Below, one piece after another: positions 52,947-62,273 of a stretch of 64,000 bases of DNA (position 1 is its first letter; the number at the start of each line of letters is the position of its first letter). The position numbers and the translations under genes were made by a program. Source of the stretch: Flavobacterium sandaracinum (GTDB lineage Bacteria; Bacteroidota; Bacteroidia; Flavobacteriales; Flavobacteriaceae); assembly GCF_004349135.1 (NCBI RefSeq), contig NZ_SMFN01000004.1, positions 62,001 to 126,000 of the forward strand, given 5' to 3'. Under the pieces are notes generated by a model. It had not been told where the DNA came from. It made no database searches and worked only from the letters and a program-made list of their open reading frames with translations.

Positions 52947-53930
52947 CTAAAGATTTCCCATAATAGAATCCATAACCCAACTCGTGTGGCTTGCTGATAA
53001 ACCTTTAGAAGGATGTTTACTGTTTCCTAAAAGGTCTTCTCGCATTTGCTGCACATGATACAACTGAATATTTTCAGGATGGTCAATGAGTAATTCCGTT
53101 TTTCCATGTTCATTAGTAAGCACTAAATAATCATTTTCAAATACAGAAAAGGTTATTTTCCCTTTGCTTCCATAAATGTCTACTTTATCTTCCCGTTCGT
53201 AGCAACCAAAGTTCCAGCTGCCTGAACCGGTAATTCCAGACTCATGCAACCAACTAGCGACAGCAGCATCTTTAGCGGAATAAAATCCCTGTTGATTGAG
53301 ACTTAATCCGGAAACCTCCTTTATATTTCCTAACAGATGCGTGAATAGATCCAGACCATGACTTGCTAAATCATCAAAATAACCGCCTGAAGCAATAGCG
53401 GTATCAGTTCGCCAATTGTATTCTCCAGATAAATCTTTAGCATTTGCCGGTTTACTCAAATGCCATCGTATGTGTCTGATTTCACCAATGCAATCTGTAT
53501 CAAGCCACGTTTTCACCTGTTCAAAACGAGGCAAAGAACGTCTGTAATAGGCAACAAACAGCGGAATATTTTTTGTTGCAAAAGCAGTACAAATGGCTAG
53601 ACTGTCTTGGTAATTTGGAGCCAAAGGTTTTTCGATACAACAAATTTTACCAGCTGCAGCAACCTTGAGCCCGTAAAATTTATGAACATCGGGAGGTGTC
53701 GCAATGTAAATCGCATCAATTTCAGAATCATTGATTAAATCATCAGCATTTGTGTAATACTTATTAATTCCGTGTCTTTTAGCATAATCTGCAGCTTTGA
53801 CTGCGTCTCTTCGCATTACTGCGACTACTTCAAAACCATCCGTGTTCTGGTATGCAGGACCACTTTTCAGTTCGGTAACAGCTCCACAGCCCAATATCCC
53901 CCAGCGGATTACTTTTGTACGTTCACTCAT
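52947..53930 (-). CDS. Gfo/Idh/MocA family NAD(P)-dependent oxidoreductase
   Basis: 327 residues from the ATG at 53930 (MSERTKVIRWGILGCG), which places the dinucleotide-binding GILGCGAV near the N-terminus, as in the family; an upstream start would add 11 residues without need. EKPLAPN at about 90 is the EKP motif with the conserved Lys. The C-terminal half is the substrate-binding beta-sheet domain (GGYFDDLASHGLDLFTHLLG with the conserved His). Probably acts on a sugar or inositol-like substrate; which one is not readable. Single-gene unit. Confidence 0.92.
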   Translation of the reverse strand: MSERTKVIRWGILGCGAVTELKSGPAYQNTDGFEVVAVMRRDAVKAADYAKRHGINKYYTNADDLINDSEIDAIYIATPPDVHKFYGLKVAAAGKICCIEKPLAPNYQDSLAICTAFATKNIPLFVAYYRRSLPRFEQVKTWLDTDCIGEIRHIRWHLSKPANAKDLSGEYNWRTDTAIASGGYFDDLASHGLDLFTHLLGNIKEVSGLSLNQQGFYSAKDAAVASWLHESGITGSGSWNFGCYEREDKVDIYGSKGKITFSVFENDYLVLTNEHGKTELLIDHPENIQLYHVQQMREDLLGNSKHPSKGLSASHTSWVMDSIMGNL

Positions 53931-54069
53931 AATTAATGATTTTTCATTGCTGCTAACAATCAAGCGCTACTACAAATATTTCGCACTAAGAAGAACATTA
54001 AGAAATTATATTTCAGTTACACGTAACGCTTCCTGAAACATAATTTCTTAATGATTTATAATTCTATTT

Positions 54070-54786
54070 TTAATCACAACCATCTATTCCACAGCTTTCT
54101 GCATCGGGAGTATTCAGTACCGTAACTTTTGAATCAAATTTGCCTTCTTCCCATACTTTTTCCAATGTTTTCACAAAAGTTTCGACATGTTGCGCACCCG
54201 AAACTGCATATTTATTATCGAAAACAAAGAACGGAACACCTTGAACACCGATAGATTGCGCCTCATTAATATCCTGCTGTACTTCATCTGCGTAAGCATT
54301 AGAATGCAATACTTCATCAATGGATTCAGCGTGTAGTCCTACTTCCAGTCCCAATGCTCTCAATGTATCCAAATCATTAATATTCTTACCATCCGTTAAG
54401 TAGGCTTTAAACAACAACTCTTCTAAATCATTCGCCAAATTATATTTCTTCGCCAAATGCAACAAGCGATGCGCATGCAATGAATTAGCCATAACCGCTT
54501 TTTCAAAATGAAAATCCAATCCTGAATTTTTAGCATTTTGCGTCATATCATTAAGCATTCCTTGAGCCCAATCTGCATCTTTTCTATATTTTTCTGCTAA
54601 ATGCTCGACCATATTATCTTCTGGAGAAGCAATAAAACTTGGGTCCAACTGAAAACTCTTCCATTCAATCTCGACTGCGTCTTTATGTTCAAAATTTTGT
54701 AAAGCACCTTCTATTCTTCTTTTTCCTATATAACAAAACGGACACATGATATCGGACCAGATTTGTATTTTTAATGTATTCTGCAT
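54070..54786 (-). CDS. DsbA family oxidoreductase, FrnE-like
   Basis: 238 residues, no signal peptide. Thioredoxin-type active site CPFC in MCPFCYIGKRR, followed by an inserted helical domain (ANSLHAHRLLHLAKKYNLAN) and the cis-Pro loop GVQGVPFFVFD. The end ESCGIDGCD carries two more Cys. FrnE-like proteins are cytoplasmic thiol-disulphide isomerases or oxidoreductases, some linked to oxidative stress. -7 box TAAATTTG at 54824-54831. Confidence 0.92.
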   Translation of the reverse strand: MQNTLKIQIWSDIMCPFCYIGKRRIEGALQNFEHKDAVEIEWKSFQLDPSFIASPEDNMVEHLAEKYRKDADWAQGMLNDMTQNAKNSGLDFHFEKAVMANSLHAHRLLHLAKKYNLANDLEELLFKAYLTDGKNINDLDTLRALGLEVGLHAESIDEVLHSNAYADEVQQDINEAQSIGVQGVPFFVFDNKYAVSGAQHVETFVKTLEKVWEEGKFDSKVTVLNTPDAESCGIDGCD

Positions 54787-54823
54787 CTTCTTTTATTTAA
54801 TAATGATTAATCATTTGTATATA

Positions 54824-54831
54824 CAAATTTA
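54824..54831 (-). promoter_or_regulatory. Candidate -7 box (TAAATTTG) of the DsbA-like gene
   Basis: TAnnTTTG match on the minus strand, 37 bp upstream of the ATG at 54786. Confidence 0.4.
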
Positions 54832-54913
54832 CGAAAAACAAACAGAAAACGAGCATACATTGTATTTATATTATGAATAGACAAATTGGAATTAGTTTAC
54901 AACAGAACATAAA

Positions 54914-54943
54914 AAAACCATCAACATTGCTATTGATGGTTTT
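54914..54943 (-). terminator. Terminator of the nuo operon
   Basis: 11-bp perfect stem AAAACCATCAA (54914-54924) with TTGATGGTTTT (54933-54943), 21 bp after the nuoN stop, T run on the minus strand. Confidence 0.88.
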
Positions 54944-54964
54944 TGAATTATCTTAAAATTTGGT

Positions 54965-56335
54965 TTATGCCAATAAATCTAGTACTAAAGAAGGAAACAA
55001 TCCTAACGCGATATTCAAAACAATAGCTACGACAGCCACTGCATAAATTACAAATGGAGTTGGTTTTTTTTCTTCATTTGTCTCTTTGGAATACATTGCC
55101 AAAATCAATTTAAAATAGTAACCCACACTTATAATAGAGTTAACTACGGCTACAATTACTAACGCTAAATAACCCGCTTCAATCGTTTGGCTAAATAAAA
55201 CCAACTTGGCGAAGAATCCAGCAAAAATAGGAATACCTGCCATAGAAAGTAAAGAAGCAGTAAGAATAGCCGCTAACAAAGGATTCGTTTTTCCTAAACC
55301 ATGAAAATTTACAACATCTTCATTATCTCTATTTTTACAAACGTATAAGATTACACTAAAAGCAGCGATTCCAGATAGCGAATACGCTGAAGCATAATAC
55401 AACAAACTTCCTGCTGAAGTGGATAGGCTAAGTAAAGTCATTAACATGAATCCTGCATGTGAAATACCGGAGAAAGCCAACATCCTTTTTACATTTGTTT
55501 GTCTCAATGCCATAATATTTCCTACGGTCATCGACGCCATAGAAATCACTACAACGACAATTTTGAATGACTCTGACACATCAGCGTTCATAACAGATAA
55601 TAATTTGTACAAAGTAGCCATCGCAACTACTTTAGCCAAGGTACTCATTAATGCAGTTGTCAATGCTGGAGAACCTTCATATACGTCTGGTGCCCAAAAG
55701 TGAAATGGAACTGCAGCCACTTTAAACAACATACCTATTGTTACTAACACGATTCCAATAGGAAACCATACCGGCAACTCCGCTGATTGTGACAACTCAC
55801 TGATTTCAGTAACATCAAAACTCCCCATTGCTCCATAAATCAAACAGATACCAAAAAGAATGATTCCAGAAGCAAAGGATCCCATTAAGAAATACTTCAT
55901 TCCCGCCTCGTTACTTTTAAGACTCATACGATCACTAGCAGCAAGTACATAGAGCGAAATAGACAATACTTCGATTCCTAAAAAGAACATGGCTAAGTTT
56001 CCAAAAGAAACCATTGCCACCGCCCCAGCCAATAAAAATATTTTTATGGCAATATAATCAGAGATTTTAGATTGGTGATTTTCGTAAAAATTATGTCCTA
56101 AAGTCACTAAGAAAATAGTTAGAACAATAAACAAAGACGAAAAAGTAGTCGAAAATTTACTCACAACAATCATATTGTTATAGTAACTTTCTGTTGAATT
56201 AAATTCAGAGATAGTCAAACCAAGAACTCCTAACAATCCAATAATTGTAAGTGGCACAATGGCTTTTCGTAAATTAAAAATTTCAAATAAAAGGCATAAA
56301 ACACCTAATCCTATTATAGCTATTAATGTATTCAT
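54965..56335 (-). CDS. nuoN: NADH-quinone oxidoreductase subunit N
   Basis: 456 residues, about 13-14 membrane helices; antiporter-like proton-pumping subunit of complex I. Markers: AMFFLGIEVLSISLYVLAA with the conserved Glu, VGMLFKVAAVPFHFWAPDVY with the conserved Lys and the PDVYEGSP segment, and LAFSGISHAGFML. Last gene of the operon, 13 bp after nuoM. Confidence 0.96.
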   Translation of the reverse strand: MNTLIAIIGLGVLCLLFEIFNLRKAIVPLTIIGLLGVLGLTISEFNSTESYYNNMIVVSKFSTTFSSLFIVLTIFLVTLGHNFYENHQSKISDYIAIKIFLLAGAVAMVSFGNLAMFFLGIEVLSISLYVLAASDRMSLKSNEAGMKYFLMGSFASGIILFGICLIYGAMGSFDVTEISELSQSAELPVWFPIGIVLVTIGMLFKVAAVPFHFWAPDVYEGSPALTTALMSTLAKVVAMATLYKLLSVMNADVSESFKIVVVVISMASMTVGNIMALRQTNVKRMLAFSGISHAGFMLMTLLSLSTSAGSLLYYASAYSLSGIAAFSVILYVCKNRDNEDVVNFHGLGKTNPLLAAILTASLLSMAGIPIFAGFFAKLVLFSQTIEAGYLALVIVAVVNSIISVGYYFKLILAMYSKETNEEKKPTPFVIYAVAVVAIVLNIALGLFPSLVLDLLA

Positions 56336-56348
56336 TTTTTTACTTGAC

Positions 56349-57791
56349 TTAGTTTATTCGGTTTATTTGAATTAAAATTTCTTCAAGACTTGGTGTGATC
56401 AAATCTATAATCGGTTTTGGATACATTCCAAAAAAGAATAACACGGCGATTATTAGTACCAAAGTTATCCCTTCGTTGCTAGTTACATCCGTAAATATTC
56501 GTGTATTAGTTTCACCTAACATGGCCTGCTGAAACATTTTCAACATATAATAGGCTCCTAAAATTATCGTGGTTCCTCCTAATATGGCAAACCAAATATT
56601 AATTTGCGAAAGACTGTACAAAACGGTAAATTCTCCAACAAAGTTAAACGTAGATGGCAACGCAACTGAAGCCAAAACTAAGATTAAAAACATGGAGGTG
56701 AATTTTGGTGTCTGCGAACGAATACCTCCCATTTCAGCAATTACTCTAGTTTCATATCTTCTGAAAATGATCTCCGCAATATAAAACAATCCAACAACTA
56801 CAAATCCATGAGCAATCATTTGTAAAACTGCTCCACGTAATCCGTCTAGCGTCAAAGTATAGCTACCTGCAGCAATTAAACCCACGTGCGCTAAGGACGA
56901 ATAGGCCAATAATTTCTTTAAATCTTTTTGTTTTAAAGCCACGATAGATCCGTAAATCACACCTGCAATCCCAAGTCCAATAAAAATATACATATATTCT
57001 TTGGCTGCTAATGGCGCCAAAGGCAATTGCCAACGAATAACGCTATACAATCCCATTTTTAACATGATCCCAGATAAAAGCATCGTTCCAACGGTCGGTG
57101 CTTTTTGGTACACATTGGCTTGCCAAGTGTGAAATGGAATTAATGGAATCTTTATGGCATACGCCAAGAAAAAAGCTAAGAATATCCATAACTGTTCTGC
57201 AGCAGATAAATTTACTTTGTACAAGTCCTCTAATAAAAAGCTTCCCGCTTTTTGATACAAATAAACAAATGCTACTAGCATGAACAAGGAACCTGCTAGG
57301 GTGTAAATAAAGAATTTAACAACTGCTTTTTTACGTTCTTCTGCATCTCCGTTACCCCAAATCAAAGCGATGAAGTAAATAGGTATTAAAGATAATTCCC
57401 AAAAAATATAATACAATAAACCGTCTGATGCTAAGAATGTCCCCGCCATAGCAAAAGACATAAACAAAATCAAAGCATAAAATGATTTGGAATTTTTAAA
57501 TTCATTTCCAAAAGAAGAAAATATAATGATAGGAGTTAAAACAGTAGTCAGCAAAACCATAGCCAATGACAATCCATCTGCTTTCAGCGCAAAAGATATA
57601 TTGGGTTGTGTGATCCACTGATTGATGAAACTAATATTTTCACCTAAATTATAGTGATTTAATAATACAATAGAAGCGCCTGCAGCAGCTAAGCCAAACA
57701 ACAATGCTACTTTTGAAGCTAGTTTATCACCCGCGAGAAAGGTTGCAAAAGCACCAACTAAAAGAATAATTAAAATAAGAGATACGTTCAT
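56349..57791 (-). CDS. nuoM: NADH-quinone oxidoreductase subunit M
   Basis: 480 residues, about 14 membrane helices. Antiporter-like subunit. Markers: LYYIFWELSLIPIYFIALIW with the conserved Glu, IKIPLIPFHTWQANVY with the conserved Lys, LLAYSSLAHVGL. Spaced 9 bp from nuoL. Confidence 0.96.
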   Translation of the reverse strand: MNVSLILIILLVGAFATFLAGDKLASKVALLFGLAAAGASIVLLNHYNLGENISFINQWITQPNISFALKADGLSLAMVLLTTVLTPIIIFSSFGNEFKNSKSFYALILFMSFAMAGTFLASDGLLYYIFWELSLIPIYFIALIWGNGDAEERKKAVVKFFIYTLAGSLFMLVAFVYLYQKAGSFLLEDLYKVNLSAAEQLWIFLAFFLAYAIKIPLIPFHTWQANVYQKAPTVGTMLLSGIMLKMGLYSVIRWQLPLAPLAAKEYMYIFIGLGIAGVIYGSIVALKQKDLKKLLAYSSLAHVGLIAAGSYTLTLDGLRGAVLQMIAHGFVVVGLFYIAEIIFRRYETRVIAEMGGIRSQTPKFTSMFLILVLASVALPSTFNFVGEFTVLYSLSQINIWFAILGGTTIILGAYYMLKMFQQAMLGETNTRIFTDVTSNEGITLVLIIAVLFFFGMYPKPIIDLITPSLEEILIQINRIN

Positions 57792-57800
57792 AATGAAAAA

Positions 57801-59684
57801 TTATTGAGCTAAAAATAAATAAGAAACAATGGCACAAAGTCCTAAAACAAAGGCAAAAAGATAAAGACCTATACTTCCGTTTTGTACTTTCTTTCCTTGA
57901 TAACTTATTTCGTTGGTCAGTTTTCCGAATCCGAAAACCAAAGCTGATAAACCTAATTCTACTGTATCTCTGAAAAAACGAGACAAGAAATTAATCGGTT
58001 TGACAAAAATAGCATCATAAAATTCATCAACATAATATTTATTGTAAAGCACTTTAGAAAATCCTGTAATCATTGCATCTTCACTTGGGACAGCATTTTG
58101 TTTTATGTATTTGGCGTAAGCAATACCAATCCCAACTAATCCGCCAATAATAGCAATAGCCATCAAGATATATTCAGTAGTTCCTAAATGGTGTTCAGCG
58201 GTTGCTAACTTAGGTAAAATAGGAGTTAAATACTCATTCAACCAACTATTACCAGGCAAACTAATCAATCCACCGATAGTAGCTAAAAAGGCTAGAACAA
58301 TCAACGGAATGGTGATTAACGGAGAACTTTCGTGCAAATGGTGTTTTTGTTCCGCAGTTCCTCTAAATTCTTTAAAGAACGTCAAGAACATTAAACGGAA
58401 CATATAAAAAGCAGTCATTATAGAGGCAATAGAAGCCACAACCCATAACGGTATGTTGTGATGAAACGCCACTAATAAGATTTCATCCTTAGAGAAAAAA
58501 CCAGAAAACAATGGAACTCCAGAAATAGCTAATGACGCAATAAGCATAGTCGCAAATGTAATTGGCATTGCTTTTTTCAAACCACCCATGTTGCGCATAT
58601 CTTGTTCTCCGTGCAACGCGTGAATAACGGAACCGGATCCTAAGAACAGACAAGCTTTGAAGAAAGCGTGAGTGATCACATGGAAAACAGCCACTTCATA
58701 AGCGCCTAATCCCAAAGCCAAGAACATTAATCCCAATTGTGAAACGGTAGAATAAGCTAATACTTTTTTAATGTCATTTTGAACTAAACCAATTGTTGCC
58801 GCTACTAAAGCCGTAACAGCTCCCACTATGGCAATTATATTTTGAACATCAGGAGTCAAATCAAACAAGAAATTTAATCTCGTAATCATAAAAATCCCTG
58901 CAGTAACCATCGTTGCTGCGTGGATCAATGCCGAAACTGGCGTTGGACCTGCCATCGCATCCGGCAACCAAGTATATAAGGGTATTTGTGCGGACTTACC
59001 ACAAGCTCCAATAAACAAAGCAAATGCAGCTACCGAAAGCCAATACATATTAAGGTCCGTTGCACCAGAAATAGCCGTTTTCAATGTGGCAAAATCTAAA
59101 GTAGAAAATAACATTCCTAAAATAAAAATCCCAATCAACAACCCTAAATCACCAATACGATTCATAATGAATGCCTTTTTTGCCGCATCATTAAATTCTT
59201 GGTTTTTATGCCAGAATCCAATCAACAAATAGGAACAAAGACCAACGCCTTCCCATCCTATAAACATTACTAATAAGTTGCTTCCAATTACTAGTGTAAT
59301 CATGAAAAATACAAACAGATTCAAATAGGCAAAATATTTATGCATATTCTCATCATCATGCATGTAATTGATCGAATACAAATGAATCAATGAACCAATT
59401 CCAGTAACAAATAGCAGCCATAAAACAGATAATTGGTCCAATTGAAATCCAAAATCAACTTTAAAATTACTGATTTGAATCCATTCAAAAAGTGAAATAT
59501 GAATCCCTTCTGGTATTGCAGCAATTGCTCCAAAGAAATAAAATGTGACCGCAAATGAAACAGCAACAGCAATTGTCCCGATTACTCCGGACAATGTTTT
59601 TCCCAAACGCGAACCAAAGAAAATATTTAATAAAAATCCTAAAAAAGGAGCTAATAATAAGAGTAAAGCTAAATTCGTATTCAT
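57801..59684 (-). CDS. nuoL: NADH-quinone oxidoreductase subunit L
   Basis: 627 residues. Antiporter-like subunit with about 16 membrane helices and the C-terminal lateral helix region. Markers: FIGWEGVGLCSYLLIGFW with the conserved Glu, SAQIPLYTWLPDAMAGPTPV with the conserved Lys and VSALIHAATMVTAG, KVLAYSTVSQLGLMFLALG. Six bp after nuoK. Confidence 0.97.
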   Translation of the reverse strand: MNTNLALLLLLAPFLGFLLNIFFGSRLGKTLSGVIGTIAVAVSFAVTFYFFGAIAAIPEGIHISLFEWIQISNFKVDFGFQLDQLSVLWLLFVTGIGSLIHLYSINYMHDDENMHKYFAYLNLFVFFMITLVIGSNLLVMFIGWEGVGLCSYLLIGFWHKNQEFNDAAKKAFIMNRIGDLGLLIGIFILGMLFSTLDFATLKTAISGATDLNMYWLSVAAFALFIGACGKSAQIPLYTWLPDAMAGPTPVSALIHAATMVTAGIFMITRLNFLFDLTPDVQNIIAIVGAVTALVAATIGLVQNDIKKVLAYSTVSQLGLMFLALGLGAYEVAVFHVITHAFFKACLFLGSGSVIHALHGEQDMRNMGGLKKAMPITFATMLIASLAISGVPLFSGFFSKDEILLVAFHHNIPLWVVASIASIMTAFYMFRLMFLTFFKEFRGTAEQKHHLHESSPLITIPLIVLAFLATIGGLISLPGNSWLNEYLTPILPKLATAEHHLGTTEYILMAIAIIGGLVGIGIAYAKYIKQNAVPSEDAMITGFSKVLYNKYYVDEFYDAIFVKPINFLSRFFRDTVELGLSALVFGFGKLTNEISYQGKKVQNGSIGLYLFAFVLGLCAIVSYLFLAQ

Positions 59685-59690
59685 TATAGT

Positions 59691-60011
59691 TTATCCTTTT
59701 AAGTTTTTTAAATTATCGATAGTAATGGAGCCTAAGTTTCTAAAAATAGAAACTAAAATTGCTAATCCCACGGCAACTTCTGCGGCAGCAACTGCCATCG
59801 AGAAAAACACAAAAACTTGTCCTTGCGCATCTTGATGATAAGTCGAAAATGCGACGAACAAAAGATTCACGGCATTCAGCATTATTTCTATCGACATAAA
59901 TACGATTATGGCATTTCTTCTGTACAATACTCCGAAAACACCAATACAAAAAAGTATTACGCTTAGGAATATATAATTTTCAATACCAATGTGGTTTAAA
60001 ATATTGTTCAT
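59691..60011 (-). CDS. nuoK: NADH-quinone oxidoreductase subunit K
   Basis: 106 residues, three membrane helices, from the ATG at 60011 ([10 protein letters not shown]); a longer in-frame version would reach into nuoJ and adds a charged stretch foreign to the family. Conserved: [18 protein letters not shown] with the two Glu of the proton path (one here, one in [10 protein letters not shown]). Starts 1 bp after the nuoJ stop. Confidence 0.95.
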   Translation of the reverse strand: MNNILNHIGIENYIFLSVILFCIGVFGVLYRRNAIIVFMSIEIMLNAVNLLFVAFSTYHQDAQGQVFVFFSMAVAAAEVAVGLAILVSIFRNLGSITIDNLKNLKG

Positions 60012-60012
60012 C

Positions 60013-60525
60013 TTATTTTTGCAATTTTTCTTTTTTAGACAATAATACCGTTCCAATCATAGCCACTAAAAGTAGAATAGAAGCAAATTCAAAAGGAACC
60101 ATATATTCATTCAATAGTACTTTACCCAATACTTTTATAGACTGATAATCTTCGCCAGTAGTTACATATTCACCAACAATAGGTTTTGAGTTAATGAAGA
60201 TTGCGATCAATATTAAACAAATTAAGCAAAAAGAAACAATTGCTCCTAAGCGCGTAATCCTAGGTCGGTGCACTTCTTTTTCTTCATTCAAATTCATCAA
60301 CATAATGGTAAACAGGAATAAAATCATAATGGCTCCAGAATACACAATAATATGAACAATAGCTAAAAACTGGGAGTTTAATAAAAGATAATGACCTGCT
60401 ATCGAAAAGAAACAAATCACTAAATAAATAGCACTATGAATTGGATTTCTACTGAAGATTGTCAAAAAAGCGGTTGCTAAAGTTACCGCGGATAGTACGC
60501 AAAAAATTATAAGTATCGTAGACAT
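60013..60525 (-). CDS. nuoJ: NADH-quinone oxidoreductase subunit J
   Basis: 170 residues, five membrane helices. Markers: [20 protein letters not shown] and [20 protein letters not shown]. Start overlaps the nuoI stop by one base (TAATG). Part of the membrane arm of complex I. Confidence 0.95.
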   Translation of the reverse strand: MSTILIIFCVLSAVTLATAFLTIFSRNPIHSAIYLVICFFSIAGHYLLLNSQFLAIVHIIVYSGAIMILFLFTIMLMNLNEEKEVHRPRITRLGAIVSFCLICLILIAIFINSKPIVGEYVTTGEDYQSIKVLGKVLLNEYMVPFEFASILLLVAMIGTVLLSKKEKLQK

Positions 60526-61070
60526 TAATTAGCGTTTTTAAGTTGAGCATTTTTCATTGCGATATCTAAAGGCATCACTAATTTATCTTTTCCAAAAATA
60601 AAATCTTCTCTTTCGTAACTCGAAGGAACTAATACTTTGGAGGTAGTCAAATAAATTGCATCTTTAGGACAAGCCTCTTCACACAATCCACAAAAAATAC
60701 AACGCAACATATTAATTTCATAAATAGAAGCATATTTTTCTTCTCTATACAAATGTTTTTCATCGGCTTTGCGTTCTTCCGCCTTCATCGTAATTGCTTC
60801 CGCTGGACAAGACAACGCACACAAACCACAAGCCGTGCAATTTTCCCGACCTTCTTCATCACGTTTCAACATGTGTTGACCGCGATAAACAGGACTCATT
60901 TCACGTACCTGCTCTGGATATTGAATCGTTACTTTTCTAGTAAACAAATGCTGAATTGTAATTATTAATCCTTTGACAATCGCAACAAGATACATTCTTT
61001 CCCAAAAAGTCATCTCCTTGTTAGAGACTAGCTTTTTTCTTCCCGATAAGGATATACTTTCTATACTCAT
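60525..61070 (-). CDS. nuoI: NADH-quinone oxidoreductase subunit I
   Basis: 181 residues. Two 4Fe-4S clusters: CTACGLCALSCP and CIFCGLCEEACP, each followed by a second CxxxCP ligand. It passes electrons towards the quinone site. The 150-bp gap to nuoH holds a dispersed palindromic repeat, the only such interruption in this run of the operon. Confidence 0.96.
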   Translation of the reverse strand: MSIESISLSGRKKLVSNKEMTFWERMYLVAIVKGLIITIQHLFTRKVTIQYPEQVREMSPVYRGQHMLKRDEEGRENCTACGLCALSCPAEAITMKAEERKADEKHLYREEKYASIYEINMLRCIFCGLCEEACPKDAIYLTTSKVLVPSSYEREDFIFGKDKLVMPLDIAMKNAQLKNAN

Positions 61071-61086
61071 TTTTTATTTTATTTGA

Positions 61087-61164
61087 AGCTGTTTCCTGCT
61101 ATCCGTTTCAATCTTTTAATCGCTGCGGCGATTAAAAGGATTTTCACTACTATCAGGGCTAGGG
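61087..61164 (-). repeat. Dispersed palindromic intergenic repeat, copy 2, inside the nuo operon
   Basis: Same arms as the element at 7497-7600 in inverse orientation: TTTCCTGCTATCCGTTTCAA (from 61092), then TCTTTT; and AAAAGGATTTTCACTACTAT, then CAGGGCTAGGG, to 61164. The centre (TTTTAATCGCTGCGGCGATT) is a different hairpin: AATCGC with GCGATT. Lies between nuoH and nuoI. Confidence 0.8.
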
Positions 61165-61220
61165 CTTTTTCTGTCTCAATTCTATTTTATCTTGCTATTT
61201 CTTGCTCTCCATTTGGATTG

Positions 61221-62273
61221 TTAAAAACCAAAATACGCCGCAATATCCGATCTTAACATAACAATTCCAGTAATTATAATATTTACAATCGATAATGGAA
61301 TTAGTATCCTCCAACCCAAATGCATCAATTGATCGTACCTAAATCTTGGAATAGTCCATCGAACCCACATAAAGAAAAATATAAACCCACACAATTTGAT
61401 AAACAAAGCACCAAATCCCATTATATTGGCAATATTTACACCCCAATTTTCAACAACCCAACTCATTCCCGGATAATTATACCCCCCAAAGAATAAAACT
61501 GCTAAAATGGTAGAGGAGATAAACATATTGGCATATTCAGCAAATAAATAGAATCCCATTTTCATCGATGAATATTCCGTGTGGTATCCTCCAATTAATT
61601 CTGTTTCACATTCCGCTAAATCAAAAGGTGTTCTGTTGGCTTCTGCGAAAGCACAAATTAAAAAGATAATAAAAGATAAGGGTTGGTAAAAAACATTCCA
61701 ATCCATCCCCGCTTGTTGCGCCGAAATTTCTCTTAAACTTAAAGTCCCAGTCATCATCAATAAGGCAATCAAGGAAAGTCCCATGGCCACTTCATAAGAA
61801 ACCATTTGCGAAGCAGCACGAACCGCCCCAATCAAAGAGAATTTATTATTTGAAGCCCAACCCCCAATCATAATTCCATAAACTCCCACGGATACAACTC
61901 CAATAAAATACAATAAACCTATATTCAAATCGGTGGCTTGTAATAAAATATCTCTTCCAAACAAGTGCAATCTGTCTCCCCAGGGAATCACAGCACTTGT
62001 CATCAAAGCCGTACTCATTGCAATGGCAGGACCTACAAAAAACAAAAAACGATTTGGTGTATTCGGTTCAAATTCCTCTTTCGAGAATAATTTTAAACCA
62101 TCAGCTAGCGGTTGAAACAATCCAAAAGGACCGGCTCTGTTAGGTCCAACACGATCTTGAAGCCAAGCGGCCACCTTACGTTCCGCCCAAGTGGAATACA
62201 TTGCCATCAACATTGTTAAAGCAAAAACCGCTACAATAATGACACCTTTTTCTATGATAATAGTACTATCCAT
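61221..62273 (-). CDS. nuoH: NADH-quinone oxidoreductase subunit H
   Basis: 350 residues, eight membrane helices. Markers: ERKVAAWLQDRVGPNRAGPFG, PLADGLKLFSKEEFEPN, AEANRTPFDLAECETELIGG and EYSSMKMGFYLFAEYANMF. Forms the quinone site with the peripheral arm. Overlaps nuoG by 8 bp. Confidence 0.97.
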   Translation of the reverse strand: MDSTIIIEKGVIIVAVFALTMLMAMYSTWAERKVAAWLQDRVGPNRAGPFGLFQPLADGLKLFSKEEFEPNTPNRFLFFVGPAIAMSTALMTSAVIPWGDRLHLFGRDILLQATDLNIGLLYFIGVVSVGVYGIMIGGWASNNKFSLIGAVRAASQMVSYEVAMGLSLIALLMMTGTLSLREISAQQAGMDWNVFYQPLSFIIFLICAFAEANRTPFDLAECETELIGGYHTEYSSMKMGFYLFAEYANMFISSTILAVLFFGGYNYPGMSWVVENWGVNIANIMGFGALFIKLCGFIFFFMWVRWTIPRFRYDQLMHLGWRILIPLSIVNIIITGIVMLRSDIAAYFGF

